From Homalodisca vitripennis (taxonomy: Eukaryota > Arthropoda > Insecta > Hemiptera > Cicadellidae), in NCBI RefSeq assembly GCF_021130785.1, contig NC_060212.1, positions 145,207,001 through 145,271,000 on the forward strand: DNA of 64,000 nucleotides. Reading direction: 5' to 3'. Below, one piece after another: positions 33,881 to 45,160 of the stretch. The translations under genes were made by a program, and so were the position numbers. Under the pieces are notes generated by a model that saw nothing but the letters and a program-made list of their open reading frames with translations, was not told the DNA's origin and ran no database searches. How positions within the stretch are numbered: position 1 is the first letter of the stretch; the number at the start of each line of letters is the position of its first letter.

Positions 33881-34230
33881 TGTGTCCGCGCAGACGAGCC
33901 GACACACAACATATAACAGCGCACAACAATGTTTGAAATGTGTTAAGTGGCATCTCGGAGAGCCGGATTCCTGTTGGCGCGGCGCTCAGCCAATTAGTAT
34001 CCACTCATAAAGGACACTTGCTGGGAATTTCGGGACCCGTTGAAACTTATATTGCCGAGAAAGCGACAATTAATAAGGCGTCTAGAGTTTCTTCCTTGAT
34101 TTACCGCGCGACTGTAGAATTTATTCGCCCCAACTGCGAAAGCGTAATTAACGAGTCTTTTGGCGGACGTGCGCAGAGTAGAAATTCACACTTCGCAGTG
34201 CAGGTAGTGACAAATATGGTTAATATATTA
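33881..34230. promoter_or_regulatory. Candidate homeodomain-site-rich enhancer
   Basis: A CpG-rich patch with five homeobox-type cores in about 170 bp: GCCAATTAGTATCC near 33989, CACTCATAAAGG near 34003, ACAATTAATAAGG near 34066, GAATTTATTCGCC near 34118 and GCGTAATTAACGAG near 34142. Flanks are A+T-rich and empty. The 97-codon frame across it (33940-34233) has no domain. Confidence 0.35.
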
Positions 34231-34765
34231 TAAAACAGTTCGGGTATATACGTGCAATTTCAGAAGTTTTTTTTAGAAATATCGTAAACTATACAATATA
34301 ATCGTCCCTTGTGACTCATTATTTACGGGATAGACGGTTTTTACACGAACTGGAGGACTTTGAGTCTGAGTTATCATAGACCGAAGCACTTATTTTATCA
34401 GTACTTTCCACGTAGCTTGCCCTGCTTTAGAAGTTCCTCGTCTAAAGCTATAGTCCTTGGACGGTGGCCAGTGTATGAATGAAAAAAGAGAGTTGCTTCT
34501 TGCCTAATTAGGACACACGTTTGTTTTCAATGTATTAAAGCAACGGAAATATATTAATTTCAAAGCAACACAGATCTCTTGCTCAATATTTTTGTAGTGG
34601 AATTTGAAAACAAGTAAAAGTTTTGTACTTACAAAATAGCAGTTAACAAACGTTACAAACAGTTTGTATTATAAATCCAACCATAATTAAATTCATAGGT
34701 TAGCACTACGTGATCCTGGCTACAAAATGAGCGATTAATTTGTTTCGAGATATATAGCTATTTAT
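34231..34765. other. A+T-rich stretch, nothing recognised
   Basis: No supported feature. Confidence 0.5.
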
Positions 34766-35130
34766 AGATCTATAGCTATAAAAAATGTACCTGAAAGAAA
34801 CTATAACTTTCAATACAAAGTAATAAGTATGAGCCTTTTCACAGGGTAGATGGAGTCAGAGCTGGGAAATGCTAGAAAGGAAAATTATATACATTTGTGG
34901 TATTAATTTAGTTTAAGAGATTAAAATGATTTGAATTCGGAAATCAGACTTTAATGGACCAGTAAGTTTATTATCACATACATGTTACAAAATTACATTT
35001 CGTGACACACAACACACATTTATTTTGGTAACTGACAAAATAATATTCTTTTTACAAGATTTGTGATTTTTATTTAATACTGAATGGTTTTTAAAATCCA
35101 AAAAATAATTACTTGAAGAACGTTTAAAAA
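34766..35130 (+). repeat. Left arm of a 2.1-kb inverted repeat
   Basis: Matches the reverse complement of 36485-36852 over about 365 bp. Shared words in order: AGATCTATAG, GTACCT/GCACCT before a GAAAG/CAAAG block, CAAAGTAATAA/CCAAGTAATAA, TATGAGCCTT, GGAGTCA, AGCTGG, TGCTAGAAAG, GTGGTAT, GAGATTAAAATG, TTTGAATTCGG, AATCAGA, CCAGTAAGT, TGATTTT and CTTGAAG. Divergence is clear, so the structure is old. Confidence 0.85.
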
Positions 35131-36484
35131 ATGCTAATTTATATTTTCCCAAATAAATCATCATAGTCTAGGCGCAGATAGCTAATTTGGACTCAAATTA
35201 TAAATAATCGTGGAATCTTAGCAATATAATTCAACTGCTATTAGAATAAACATTTATTGTAAACCAATCACTCAAATCGATAACGGTTTAGCCAGTAATT
35301 TGAAGAGAACGGCTATTTTTCAAATTTATACTATTTTTAAATTGAATTCCATGTTGTTTAAAAATGCCCCCTGTTTTCCCTAAGAACTTATTCGCTGCGT
35401 AGGCTTGGTAGCTTCGATTGCAGTGTGTGGCTTTTAAAAATGGTTTGGACTGATCATCAGGTATGCTTGTTTAATGCCAATAACAGCACTTTAATTTAAT
35501 ACCGATATCAACACGACTGCGTTGTCCAAACATGGACGAGGTGGTGACGTCATCTGTACCCACGCTACTCCAAAGACCATCCAGAAACTCTACCCGCCGC
35601 GCCGCGCCGCGCCGCCCAGTTGCTGCTATTGTAACTGCAGCTAGAGTTGCAGAGACCTGTCTTATTCAAATCGCTCGCACGTTGGGTCAAGGCTGGACAT
35701 ACGATCTGATATTGGCGCTTTTATGAATCGTCCTCGCCTTTACGGGCCAAGCATTATTTAGTACCTCTTCTCCGCGCAAGGCCCTGGCTGTATTTATTGT
35801 ACCTGCCACCGTCTGGCTGCAGACGTCAACCTGCAGTAAGGTATGTTTATGGTACGGTGTAAAGCATATTTACACACCAAAGCTTATTCGAGGAATAAAC
35901 TTGTCACAGAGAATCCACAGCCTAGGAGGCGAGTGCCAATTTGCATTGTATAATCACGAAACCTGGGATCTCTCATAGTTGAAAAGGTAGGAGGGGGTAC
36001 CGAAAGGGTGAAAAATATGAACCGATTTTTTTTCTAGGATCGTATTTTTCCTAGCTCGTCACGTTTAAACCGACCGTTTGAGGCGTAAATTATTGTTCAA
36101 TCAGAGTCAGCTAACCATATACAGACCCTGAAATATAACAACATAAATACTGGTTATTTCACCGTCAGACAACTAGAGAAAGATACTAATGTCACCAATG
36201 GCAGGGTCTCTATATGGTTAGCTGACAATGATGTAACGTTTATTTGCATTTTGTACGGTTGGCTTCAAATATATAAAACAAGGAAATTGTTATCATTTCA
36301 TATATTTAACTCCTTTGACAACCTCCCACTTCGAACTATCATGGGTGATGTTCAAGTTTATTGTTAGAAAACATTTGTCTATCGATTTCAAGAAAAATCT
36401 GGTTGAGTGCGTATACAATGGAAATTCGCTATTGGCTTTTAGGCTATGGTGCGTTTTTGAAAAAATGTAAATTAGCATGGCTTT
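35131..36484. other. Spacer of the inverted repeat, containing a regulatory-type island
   Basis: About 1.35 kb. The island at 35490-35840 is CpG-rich, with GGTGACGTCATC near 35543 (perfect CRE core), a (CCGCG)n-like run at 35594-35620, and Abd-B/Cdx-like words GCGCTTTTATGAATCG near 35714, CCTTTACGGG near 35737 and CTGTATTTATTGTACC near 35788. The 64-codon frame 35532-35726 has no domain. A small inverted-repeat element lies at 36106-36226. Confidence 0.4.
36106..36226. mobile_element. 121-bp inverted-repeat element, 25-bp ends
   Basis: Left end GTCAGCTAACCATATACAGA ... CCCTG (36106-36130) and the reverse complement of 36202-36226 (GTCAGCTAACCATATAGAGA ... CCCTG) differ at one of 25 positions. 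The 71-bp loop is A+T-rich. No convincing target duplication, so superfamily is unknown. Confidence 0.75.
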
Positions 36485-36852
36485 TTTTTAAAACGTGCTT
36501 CAAGCATTTAGTTTTTGAAATTTTAAAACCCATTTAATATTAAATCAAAATCACAAATAGCATGAAAAGAATATCTTTTATTAATTAATAAAATAGATGT
36601 CTTTTGTGTTTCATAAAATGTAATATTGTAATATCTATATGATATTTAGACTTACTGGCCCATTAAAATCTGATTCCCGAATTCAAAGCATTTTAATCTC
36701 TAGAGCTAAATTGATACCACGAACGTATATCATACTGCTTTCTAGCACTTTCCAGCTTTGACTCCACCTACTCTGTACCAAGGCTCATAAATTATTACTT
36801 GGTATTTAAAGGTTATAGCTGCTTTGAGGTGCACTTTTTATAACTATAGATC
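36485..36852 (-). repeat. Right arm of a 2.1-kb inverted repeat
   Basis: Partner of 34766-35130 in opposite orientation; see that entry. The outer limit is at AACTATAGATCT (36842-36853). Confidence 0.85.
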
Positions 36853-37680
36853 TCTGAAAATTGTATAGCCCTTCCAGTTTACCTGGAATACCTGTTATTA
36901 GATTGTTCCGCACATTGAGTTTACTTTTTGGAATATAACCTTTGAATAAGTTTTTAAGGCTCTCCACTTCTTATCTACTCAAACCATGGTGATTGGATCA
37001 TTTGCGGTGCCTCCTCGTAGGACTTAAGAACCATGTGGAGGTTAAAAATCATCGGTTAGTATAAAAAAAACATAAGTTTATGTCATATTTTGATGTCCAG
37101 AGTGTTACTGTTATAACTGAAACTATTTAAAGTATTTAGAGACAATAGGATATTTTAAAATTTTTAAGAGGAACTAACGGTTACGATGTTAATAAAGTGC
37201 GTGGGCTGTATTTGCGAGCCAATATCACAGGCGGTGTTCTTCCACCGTTACTTTAATCTCCTAGTTAAAACTCTCGAATTTGCTATTGTTTTCTAGTGTC
37301 GAGATGTAGAAATAAGTAGTTATTAATTTCTTGTAAGTAGGGAGTTAAATGATGTAATGTATACCGCTGCAAGAAACCTTTTGTATTTTCGTGTATTGTA
37401 TTTTAGCTTTGCTTCAGGAGCCAAAATTACCACAAAATTCTCCTATTTAATTTGCAAAAGACTGTGTTTTCCTCTTAGTGTATCAATTTCTAGTAGGCCT
37501 ATTATGTTAACTCTACCTAATTTGCACAGTATTTTATTTAAATATTTATTGTCAGTTCCTTGGTTATGTTTCTGTTATGTTTTATGCTATGTTACGTTTA
37601 AGATATTTATTTTTGTTAATCACTTATATTTCTATATCCACGTTAAAATTTGTTGTCCTAGTTAGGTTGCATTGTTGTTA
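36853..37680. other. A+T-rich stretch, nothing recognised
   Basis: The 102-codon frame 37357-37665 is rich in F, Y, L and I and has no domain; it may be part of decayed LINE DNA upstream of the 3' end below. Confidence 0.45.
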
Positions 37681-37895
37681 CCTTTTTTTTTTTATTTATA
37701 TACTGTATATGACTTAATAGCAATTGCAAGTCTTCTTCAAACTTGCAAATTTTTATCATTTATAAATTAGCGTATTTATTAATTAATATTTATAGAAGTA
37801 TCGTCGTTTTGATAACTTGTATTATGCCTGTACTTCTCGTAATCAATTGTAATAATGGCTGCTGCTGCCGTTGGAAATAAATAAACAAATAAGAA
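37681..37895 (+). mobile_element. Probable LINE 3' UTR end
   Basis: A+T-rich sequence ending AATGGCTGCTGCTGCCGTTGG then AAATAAATAAACAAATAAG (both at about 37852-37892). The ending resembles that of the LINE at 12425 (GATGCTGATGGAAATAAATC). No coding part is recognisable. Confidence 0.4.
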
Positions 37896-38115
37896 AGTTT
37901 ATATTTAAAATTTCCTCACAATAAAGTTCAATCAATAAAATTTAACCCCAATAATTATTATGTCAATACACAATCGAATTTAGTTTTGTGTTCATTTCAG
38001 TTTAAGCAGGATGAGGTTATTTCAGAACCTTTGTTGAAAAGTAAAAAAAAAGGTTGTCAGCTCATTATAAAGAAGTATTATAAGTAGAGCAGCCCGTACC
38101 AAAATAGTCCAATAA
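37896..38115. other. A+T-rich stretch, nothing recognised
   Basis: No supported feature. Confidence 0.5.
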
Positions 38116-38292
38116 CATTTGAGGCAGTGTTGCCATATCTCTGCTAACCATCAGCTGTCCCTGTTGTTGATATGGATCAGTAATTTTTCATACACGTAAA
38201 ACTGGCAACAGTGTTGTGCGCGAGGTGCCGAGGGAGCATTAAAACGCAATAGTTACCATCAGACTATTTTGCTGCGGTCTGCTCTAGTAAGT
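38116..38292 (+). promoter_or_regulatory. Possible promoter and first exon with splice donor
   Basis: Contains CAGTGTTGCCA near 38127 and TGGCAACAGTGTTG near 38202, arranged as inverted partners and resembling insect TATA-less promoter words, an ATCAGCTGTCC E-box word near 38150, initiator-like ATCAGACT near 38257, and a strong donor CTA|GTAAGT at 38287-38292. I cannot show transcription or a coding frame. Confidence 0.2.
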
Positions 38293-39310
38293 TTAAGTCA
38301 TATTGTTAACAATGTACTTATTGAATTCAAACAAAAACAGTCAGTAATCAAAAGCCTACAAAAATATACTAGAAAGCAAATTAGTCGTGATCTGAAAAGT
38401 TCTATCTTCATGATAGATGTGTACGTATACAATCAACTAGGAGGTTGTTCAGGGAGATATCATTGATCCTGTCATCTTTCTTGTATAAATAAACGATATA
38501 CATAAAATATTGAGTCTATTTTAGGCTGAGGATACGGCTATGATTATTACTGCTTGCACAAGGTGCCTGTGGGGGCACGTTTATGGTCAAACGTTCGACG
38601 ATCTAATAGGAATATAAATATCCATTCCAGTGAAGAAAGATAGATTTCACTTCGGCTGTTATCTAGAAATAACAAACTGGTGTTGCATTATTAATTTTCG
38701 AAGTACATTTATGCAATATTGACCGTATCACGACTATTCAATGATTGACATGTCAATATACTTTTGACATTTTCAAAAATTTAAAAACTCCATCATCATA
38801 AACCTAACAATATTTTAATAGCTGATTGGTTTATAAAATGGTTTATTCAAAGGTGTACTTCGTTTAGTTGCTATCAGTTATTGATTATTTTCTTAATATA
38901 TATTATTCACTTGCACTGATTAGATGTATCGTAAACTTCTCAAAATTTTGTAAGCCAACCATTTGTAAAATATAAGAGGTAAACGCCCAGAGAGTTCTAA
39001 AGCTATTATCCGTCTTGCTGTACGACGTCTTATAACTGAGGATATAGGTATACAGACGGCCTGTGTTAAGAAATAGTTGAGATTTATATTTTGCACAAGT
39101 GGGAAAGGTTTTAATAATGGGAGATTGCCTTACGAATGTATTCAAGCCATATGTAACTACTATCTCTGTATCAAGTTTAGTTAGGACTAGTAAAAAATTA
39201 AGGCAATTTCATGGTCACTCTGATTTTCGTCATGTTGTTGAATACCTCTCTAAACGTTGGCTGCTATCTTCAAACTGTACGAGATATGGGAAAAACATGT
39301 AATAGTAAAC
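38293..39310. other. A+T-rich stretch, nothing recognised
   Basis: Frames of 65-80 codons on both strands without recognisable domains. Confidence 0.45.
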
Positions 39311-39775
39311 ATTGGTGTAAATCTTTTCTTTCTTTCTTTCTTCTTGTTTGCTGAATTTCAGCAGGTTCTGCTTACTTTGAGCATGGAACCTCGATAAACA
39401 TTCTTGTATGTATGACCAGTTTTTTTTTATATTACCTTATTTATAGATTTAAGAAAACTTACAATTTCCAGTATTATTTCCATATCAAAGCTCGTTAAAA
39501 GATCTTTCAATATATAAGGTGGATCTATTTTCTTCGCTTTCAGTTTAGTGAGCAATTCATGTCTGAAGTCGTAATATTGCACACAATCAAAGATTAAATG
39601 TTGAAGACTTTCTATGGAACCTGCATTGCATTTGAGGCATAACGGAGTGAAATAACAATTTATCTTAAATAGGGTTTCATTAACCCAAGCATGTCCAATT
39701 CTTAGTCTATTTATCGTAAATTCTAAAATCCCAGAAAAAACAGAACACAGGAATATCACTTGGACATTGAATCCA
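39311..39775 (-). mobile_element. 5'-truncated LINE, C-terminal region and 3' end
   Basis: On the minus strand the frame 39759-39427 reads INRLRIGHAWVNETLF, then CLKCNAGSIESLQHLIFDC and Y.FRHELL. This is the tail of I/Jockey/R1-type LINE proteins (RLRIGH..., a C..C...H...C knuckle, then a R..L segment). Upstream coding is lost near 39775. The 3' UTR-like part runs leftward and ends at a (GAAA)n tract (TTTC repeats at 39321-39341 on plus). Confidence 0.8.
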
Positions 39776-40294
39776 GTGCGGCAGGTCTAGTATTCATCAT
39801 CATACTTAACAATAAAGATAATAAACACATATGGATGTGTCTATATGGAAGTAAAGCAATGCCTTTATTATAAAATGGTGAAACTTCTATTTGGTAAATA
39901 AAAGATTTTTAAAGGTAATAAAAACGTTTTTTTAGATTAGTCTACAAGATTTATGTAGATTTTTATAGAAAATTAGAGGTCGATCCCCTTAACCTTATTT
40001 TGCCCGTCTGATAACTTGATAACCAGGGCAGATCCATCACCAGGGGAAAAGGGGAACATGATGCTATCTAGTGGCTGCCTCATGCCTTCTCCATGTTCCC
40101 CGCTTCTAAGTTTCTGTAGATATAAGTTCCCCTTTCCCTTACAGCTCTTCATTTTTGGGACAACCCATGAACCAGGCAGTACGGTACTTTCTGTGCCAGA
40201 GAGGTATGTCCGATCCGATCTAGTCATTTCAAACGTGCCCTAGCTTTTCAATCTTTCAAGTTTTATTTCGTTTCCTTCCTTCCTTCTTCCTTGT
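39776..40294. other. Unassigned
   Basis: Overlapping frames 39973-40227 (minus) and 40016-40243 (plus) lie in a mixed-composition patch without domain. A TTCC-rich microsatellite-like tract is at 40270-40290. Confidence 0.4.
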
Positions 40295-40452
40295 TTTGCC
40301 AGGGTTGCAATAACCGAATCGGGGAGGAGTGACTCGATTGCCTGGCCATTGGTGGTGGTTCTGAAGTTTCCGTTAGTCCTATAGGTTAATGTTAGAGACG
40401 GGTTTACTTGGTGAATAATAAATCCTTTATTTGACTTTTACTTTACTTTTCC
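40295..40452 (+). mobile_element. Diverged SINE copy
   Basis: CATTGGTGGTGGTTCTGAAG, then CCGTTAGTCC and GGTTAATGTTAGAGACGGGT, and CTTGGTGAATAATAAATCC match the body and tail of the SINE at 63554-63800. The head (GGTTGCAATAACCGAATC) corresponds weakly to the GGTTATCGCAAGATAACCGG part, but the best 5S-like segment is deleted. Confidence 0.65.
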
Positions 40453-40839
40453 CTTAGATTTTTCCTTGATCACCGAATCTCCAGAAACTGGCTCCAAAAC
40501 CACCTGCATAACAGTTAGTGAATACCCCTACACTCTCGCCTTTAATGTACTGAGTAAGGACATTAATATAATAACCTTCACTAAAATTTAGCTCATTATA
40601 ATTTTTGCGAGTAGTAACACATTTTAATTAGATTTGACTTAAGACGCCAAGAACAGTTGTGTCGAAAATTCTTATCAGTTAGTGCGGGTAAAGATTAAAA
40701 GTTCAATTTGGATCAGAATCAAATATAAAGTAATAAGTTGCTCATAGAATGTATTCTACGATGATTTCTCTAGAGAATCACAATTACTTGCAATACGCTA
40801 GGAGGGAAAGTACACGTAATGAAATAACTCTGTTACAGT
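40453..40839. other. A+T-rich stretch, nothing recognised
   Basis: No supported feature. Confidence 0.5.
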
Positions 40840-41515
40840 ACGTTCCCAGATTACTTCTCATCTAGAGTATTTATGGGACCAGAGAGGGTACAAAGTGGGA
40901 AAACGCCAGGGCACGCAGATACATCCATGACACCCGCGTTAATTTAAAGTTGACACGAAGGTGCAGCAATAACAGTGGTAATTTATCTGCGCGGGCAGTG
41001 CATGTAATACTGAGTAATATTTACAGTGGTGTGGCTCCAGAATATTGAGCGGGCAATACATATGTAACGCGGTAGAATCGGCAGCAAATCACGGCACATA
41101 CCGCAGATCACGCTGCGCCTGGTAATGAAATCACAACCCGTCGTGGAAATCTCGCGATACAGACATATTTACCGACATCGGACAAGACATTATAGTGAGC
41201 AGTTGAGTAAAATACGCGGCGCGGCTTTATGTGTCGCTGGCCCTTCTGCCAATATGCAAAACATATCACGGGGAGACCACACAAGTATTGGCTATAAAGT
41301 CGCCGGATCGAGAATACGTGGATACCATGCGTGCCGGCACCTCCGAGCCGACGCTTTACTACTGGGGTACTGCGGTAATTTACTGCCGATGCAATTGTTT
41401 GCACACCTTTCCTTCCCGGACGACTCTTCTTTATATACTCGTGTCAGGCGTAGAATTGCCATTCGGTTAAAGTTTAACTTGCGCCCAACAATGGTTTGGG
41501 CAACTCAGTAAAGGT
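40840..41515. promoter_or_regulatory. Candidate regulatory island with POU-like sites
   Basis: CpG-rich, about 650 bp, with CCAATATGCAAAACATATC near 41251 (octamer-like), CTTTATGTGTCGCTGG near 41225, ATTTACCGACATC near 41167 and CATATGTAACG near 41060. Frames of 79-128 codons overlap on both strands with no domain. Confidence 0.3.
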
Positions 41516-42582
41516 ACAGATGGCTTTTATGGCTCCTTACATCTAGAGATTTTGGGGAAACACTTAAAGTAAATGGACAACATTGGACATTTTATGTGCG
41601 CATCTTCAAATTTCTTGTCGTTTTGAGGGGTTTATAGCTTTTTCAAGAACACTCGATCTTCTAGACGAGTCAGTAACAGTTATGGCGGAATACCAAGTGT
41701 GGTATAATAGGCTTCGCTGAGGTTCTAAGCACAGTTCCCAAGTTTACAGCTCTAAGAAGCCTATTGAGTGACGGGCTCAATGATTAATCATACCCTTAAC
41801 ATATGATATTAAACTTAATTTTATGACTAAAATAAGGTTGTAAAAATCTTTGAAGTTTAACATTGCTTTTTGGAGCTAAAATCATAATGCCGCCAGTACC
41901 GGCTGTACTTCGATTTACCACATGAAAATTACTCATGCTTAAATTATTAATGTAGTAACTACTTAAGAATTTTAGTAGAACTAAAACGTAACTAACCCAC
42001 AATCAGCATTCTGTACATTAAACCTGAATGCAAATCGTTTAATTGTCATAACAACTACTATTAACGTCTTCTTCAGAACATAAATGCGTATAAGTGGCCT
42101 GATTCAATACTATGATCAAGCAATATAGTTAATGCATTTCCGTTAAATATATTTGTAATTCAAATAACAATATGAAACTTTGTAGTGTTACATATGATAC
42201 AGATTTTTAGCTCACAAGTGTTAGGCTTTGCTAATACATTTTTGGAAAATGTTAGCCTGAAACATTTTTTTGTTTCGTGACGGAAAGGAAACTATAGTTT
42301 AAGGTTCCTGAAACACAACCACTGATTTCAGAAACCATTTAAGGTGAAATATTTTGTATAAACAAGGAAATTAGTATTATCTTTAAGAGGATGACATCCG
42401 TGTCCAGCAATTCAGATTGCACAAGTGAAAACCGCAAGTAAGTATTTCCTGCAATGATTCACTGACCCAGACAAAGTATAGATTCCATATAAAAAAGTTG
42501 ACCACGACTGCCTTGGTATACTGTAGAAGAACTCAACTTAAGACCTAGGATAGACTAGTTAAGCAAAGAAAATTCTGATGTG
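41516..42582. other. A+T-rich stretch
   Basis: GAAGTTTAACATTGC near 41853 relates to words near 26645 and 32690. ATAGGCTTCGCTGAGGTTC near 41706 resembles TCTCAGCGAAGCCTC near 58765 in inverted orientation. No gene recognised. Confidence 0.4.
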
Positions 42583-43771
42583 ACTTGAAACGAAGAGCCA
42601 CCAAGAGCCTTCTGACTCGGACAGGTGTCTCAGCGTCTGTCTAGTGGCAGTACACCCGCAGCACAACACCTTGATCCGGCCATCACTTCATTATTTATGT
42701 CTTATAAATATCCACCGGCTCTGTAGGATCACTTGAAACGAAGAGCCACCAAGAGCCTTCAGAGTCGGACAGGTGTCTCAGCGTCTGTCTGGTGGCAGTA
42801 CACCCGCGGCACAACACCTTGATCCGGCCATCACTTCATTATTTATGTCTTATAAATATCCACCGGCTCTGTAGGATCACTTGAAACGAAGAGCCACCAA
42901 GAGCCTTCAGAGTCGGACAGGTGTCTCAGCGTCTGTCTGGTGGCAGTACACCCGCGGCACAACACCTTGATCCGGCCATCACTTCATTATTTATGTCTTA
43001 TAAATATCCACCGGCTCTGTAGGATCACTTGAAACGAAGAGCCACCAAGAGCCTTCAGAGTCGGACAGGTGTCTCAGCGTCTGTCTGGTGGCAGTACACC
43101 CGCGGCACAACACCTTGATCCGGCCATCACTTCATTATTTATGTCTTATAAATATCCACCGGCTCTGTAGGATCACTTGAAACGAAGAGCCACCAAGAGC
43201 CTTCAGAGTCGGACAGGTGTCTCAGCGTCTGTCTGGTGGCAGTACACCCGCGGCACAACACCTTGATCCGGCCATCACTTCATTATTTATGTCTTATAAA
43301 TATCCACCGGCTCTGTAGGATCACTTGAAACGAAGAGCCACCAAGAGCCTTCAGAGTCGGACAGGTGTCTCAGCGTCTGTCTGGTGGCAGTACACCCGCG
43401 GCACAACACCTTGATCCGGCCATCACTTCATTATTTATGTCTTATAAATATCCACCGGCTCTGTAGGATCACTTGAAACGAAGAGCCACCAAGAGCCTTC
43501 AGAGTCGGACAGGTGTCTCAGCGTCTGTCTGGTGGCAGTACACCCGCGGCACAACACCTTGATCCGGCCATCACTTCATTATTTATGTCTTATAAATATC
43601 CACCGGCTCTGTAGGATCACTTGAAACGAAGAGCCACCAAGAGCCTTCAGAGTCGGACAGGTGTCTCAGCGTCTGTCTGGTGGCAGTACACCCGCGGCAC
43701 AACACCTTGATCCGGCCATCACTTCATTATTTATGTCTTATAAATATCCACCGGCTCTGCCGGATCACTTG
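42583..43771. repeat. 148-bp satellite, eight copies
   Basis: Unit starts (ACTTGAAACG) at 42583, 42731, 42879, 43027, 43175, 43323, 43471 and 43619, then only ACTTG at 43767. Copies 2-7 look identical by eye. Copy 1 differs at four positions and copy 8 at two near its end (CTGCCGG for CTGTAGG). The unit includes GAGCCACCAAGAGCC, CAGCGTCTGTCTGGTGGCAG, ACACCCGCGGCACAACACC and ATTTATGTCTTATAAATATC. A homogeneous interior with variant edge copies is the pattern left by unequal exchange. Copy number in the genome may be higher if the assembly collapsed the array. Confidence 0.98.
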
Positions 43772-43935
43772 ACGGTGATAATGGAATTATCACAACTTTA
43801 CGACGGTGAAAGGTGTTTACGCGCGGCTTCCCGGGGTTCGCCCGTGCTGCTGCGGGGCAAGATAGCTCGATAGCGACTGGATAGCTCCGAGGCGGCTTAC
43901 CGGAAACCACTAAATCAGTGGTGAGCACTTCGCAC
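43772..43935. other. G+C-rich edge of the satellite
   Basis: A CpG-rich non-repetitive patch with GATAATGGAATTATC near 43777 (palindromic core) and GGCTTCCCGGGG near 43827. No tRNA fold found despite GGGGTTCGCCC. Confidence 0.3.
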
Positions 43936-45160
43936 GGTTTGATTCATACCATGAGCATTCTCTTTCTGCAGCCAGAGCTCTTACTAGTAAGAGCGAGACT
44001 GTATTCTCAATTAAAGCAATAGTATAAATCTGGCAATCCTATATAAATGGTGTATCTCAGCTAAAACTGCTTTGTAATATTGCTTATATTACTAATCATG
44101 AATAAATTTTTCAATAAAAAAAAAACATTGCCAGTTTGGAGCATAATGAAGAGATCCTTAAATAGAACCACCTTTATGGCTTCTTTAAGAACACTCCAAC
44201 GGATCGTGCATGCTTGAAATGGAAATAGGTTTTACTTCTCGAAATAAACTATACTGTATATATTTTATAAAGACAAAACTATGATAAAACACAGACGAAC
44301 TCTTACATGTAAAAACTATGAGGTGTGGCAAAGACACTTTTTTCATAACGTAGACATCTTAGTGTTAAGTTTTTATCAAATGTGAATTAGAGTTGATCCT
44401 GATAAAAAAATCCAACAAGATTCGTTAACAATTACTGGTTTTAAATCATTGAGGATTTAATTTCTGTAATGTTCTTATTTTACTCAAGAAGAAGCCATGT
44501 AAAGATGTCTCTCTCGAAGCAGGAACGGGCAGATTTTTCTTATGGCGCTGCTCAAAAGGTGAGGCATTTTTATAAAGAATAAAATAATAAAAATTGTTTA
44601 ATGGTTTTTCAAACTGAATCAATTATATCGCTGTAATATTTAATGTTCGTCCTTTAATACATGGCTCTTATGAAAATACACTAGACAAATAGGCTATACT
44701 AAATATAGAAGGTGAGGTAATAAATCAGTAATTTTTCTTTGTGGGTGTGAGGGAATAAATTTAAAGAGATTTAGTAAATAAATAATAGTTTAAAAATTTC
44801 AAAATATTTTAATAATATTCTCCTTCTGACATTGAAAACAGAATTGTATTGCTTTTAATCGTACCAAAACTTCTTGTAGAAGTTTAATTAGAATATAAAC
44901 ATCTTGAACCGGCGGATCAAGTACTTTTGTGATTCAATTAAAAAAAATACTACTTCATAAAATACTTCATTAAAATTGCTACTTAAACAAATTCAATGTC
45001 TTAAATGTGTAATAGGCATTACTTTATGATAACGATGTCTTTATATAGTATGAGAGAAATTAAAGAAAAATTGACAAAAAAATATTAGTTTATTTAAAAT
45101 CTAATTATTAAACAGCATTAAGAAAATTGACGATGTTTATGTATGATATCTCTCACATTG
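43936..45160. other. A+T-rich stretch with one possible short exon or transposase relic
   Basis: At 44489-44558 a 70-bp segment lies between a pyrimidine-rich ...ACTCAAG acceptor-like end and an AAG|GTGAGG donor. One frame reads KKPCKDVSLEAGTGRFFLWR followed by CSKG. The remainder is A+T-rich and empty. Confidence 0.35.

Noticed and set aside
34766..36852. DNA transposon with long inverted repeats
   Set aside because: No clear outer target duplication and no transposase, so I report only an inverted repeat.
42583..43771. Tandem gene or CRISPR array
   Set aside because: 148-bp units follow each other without spacers and hold no conserved frame; satellite DNA explains it.
43772..43935. tRNA-like gene
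   Set aside because: GGGGTTCGCCC resembles a B-box, but no cloverleaf or A-box could be arranged around it.
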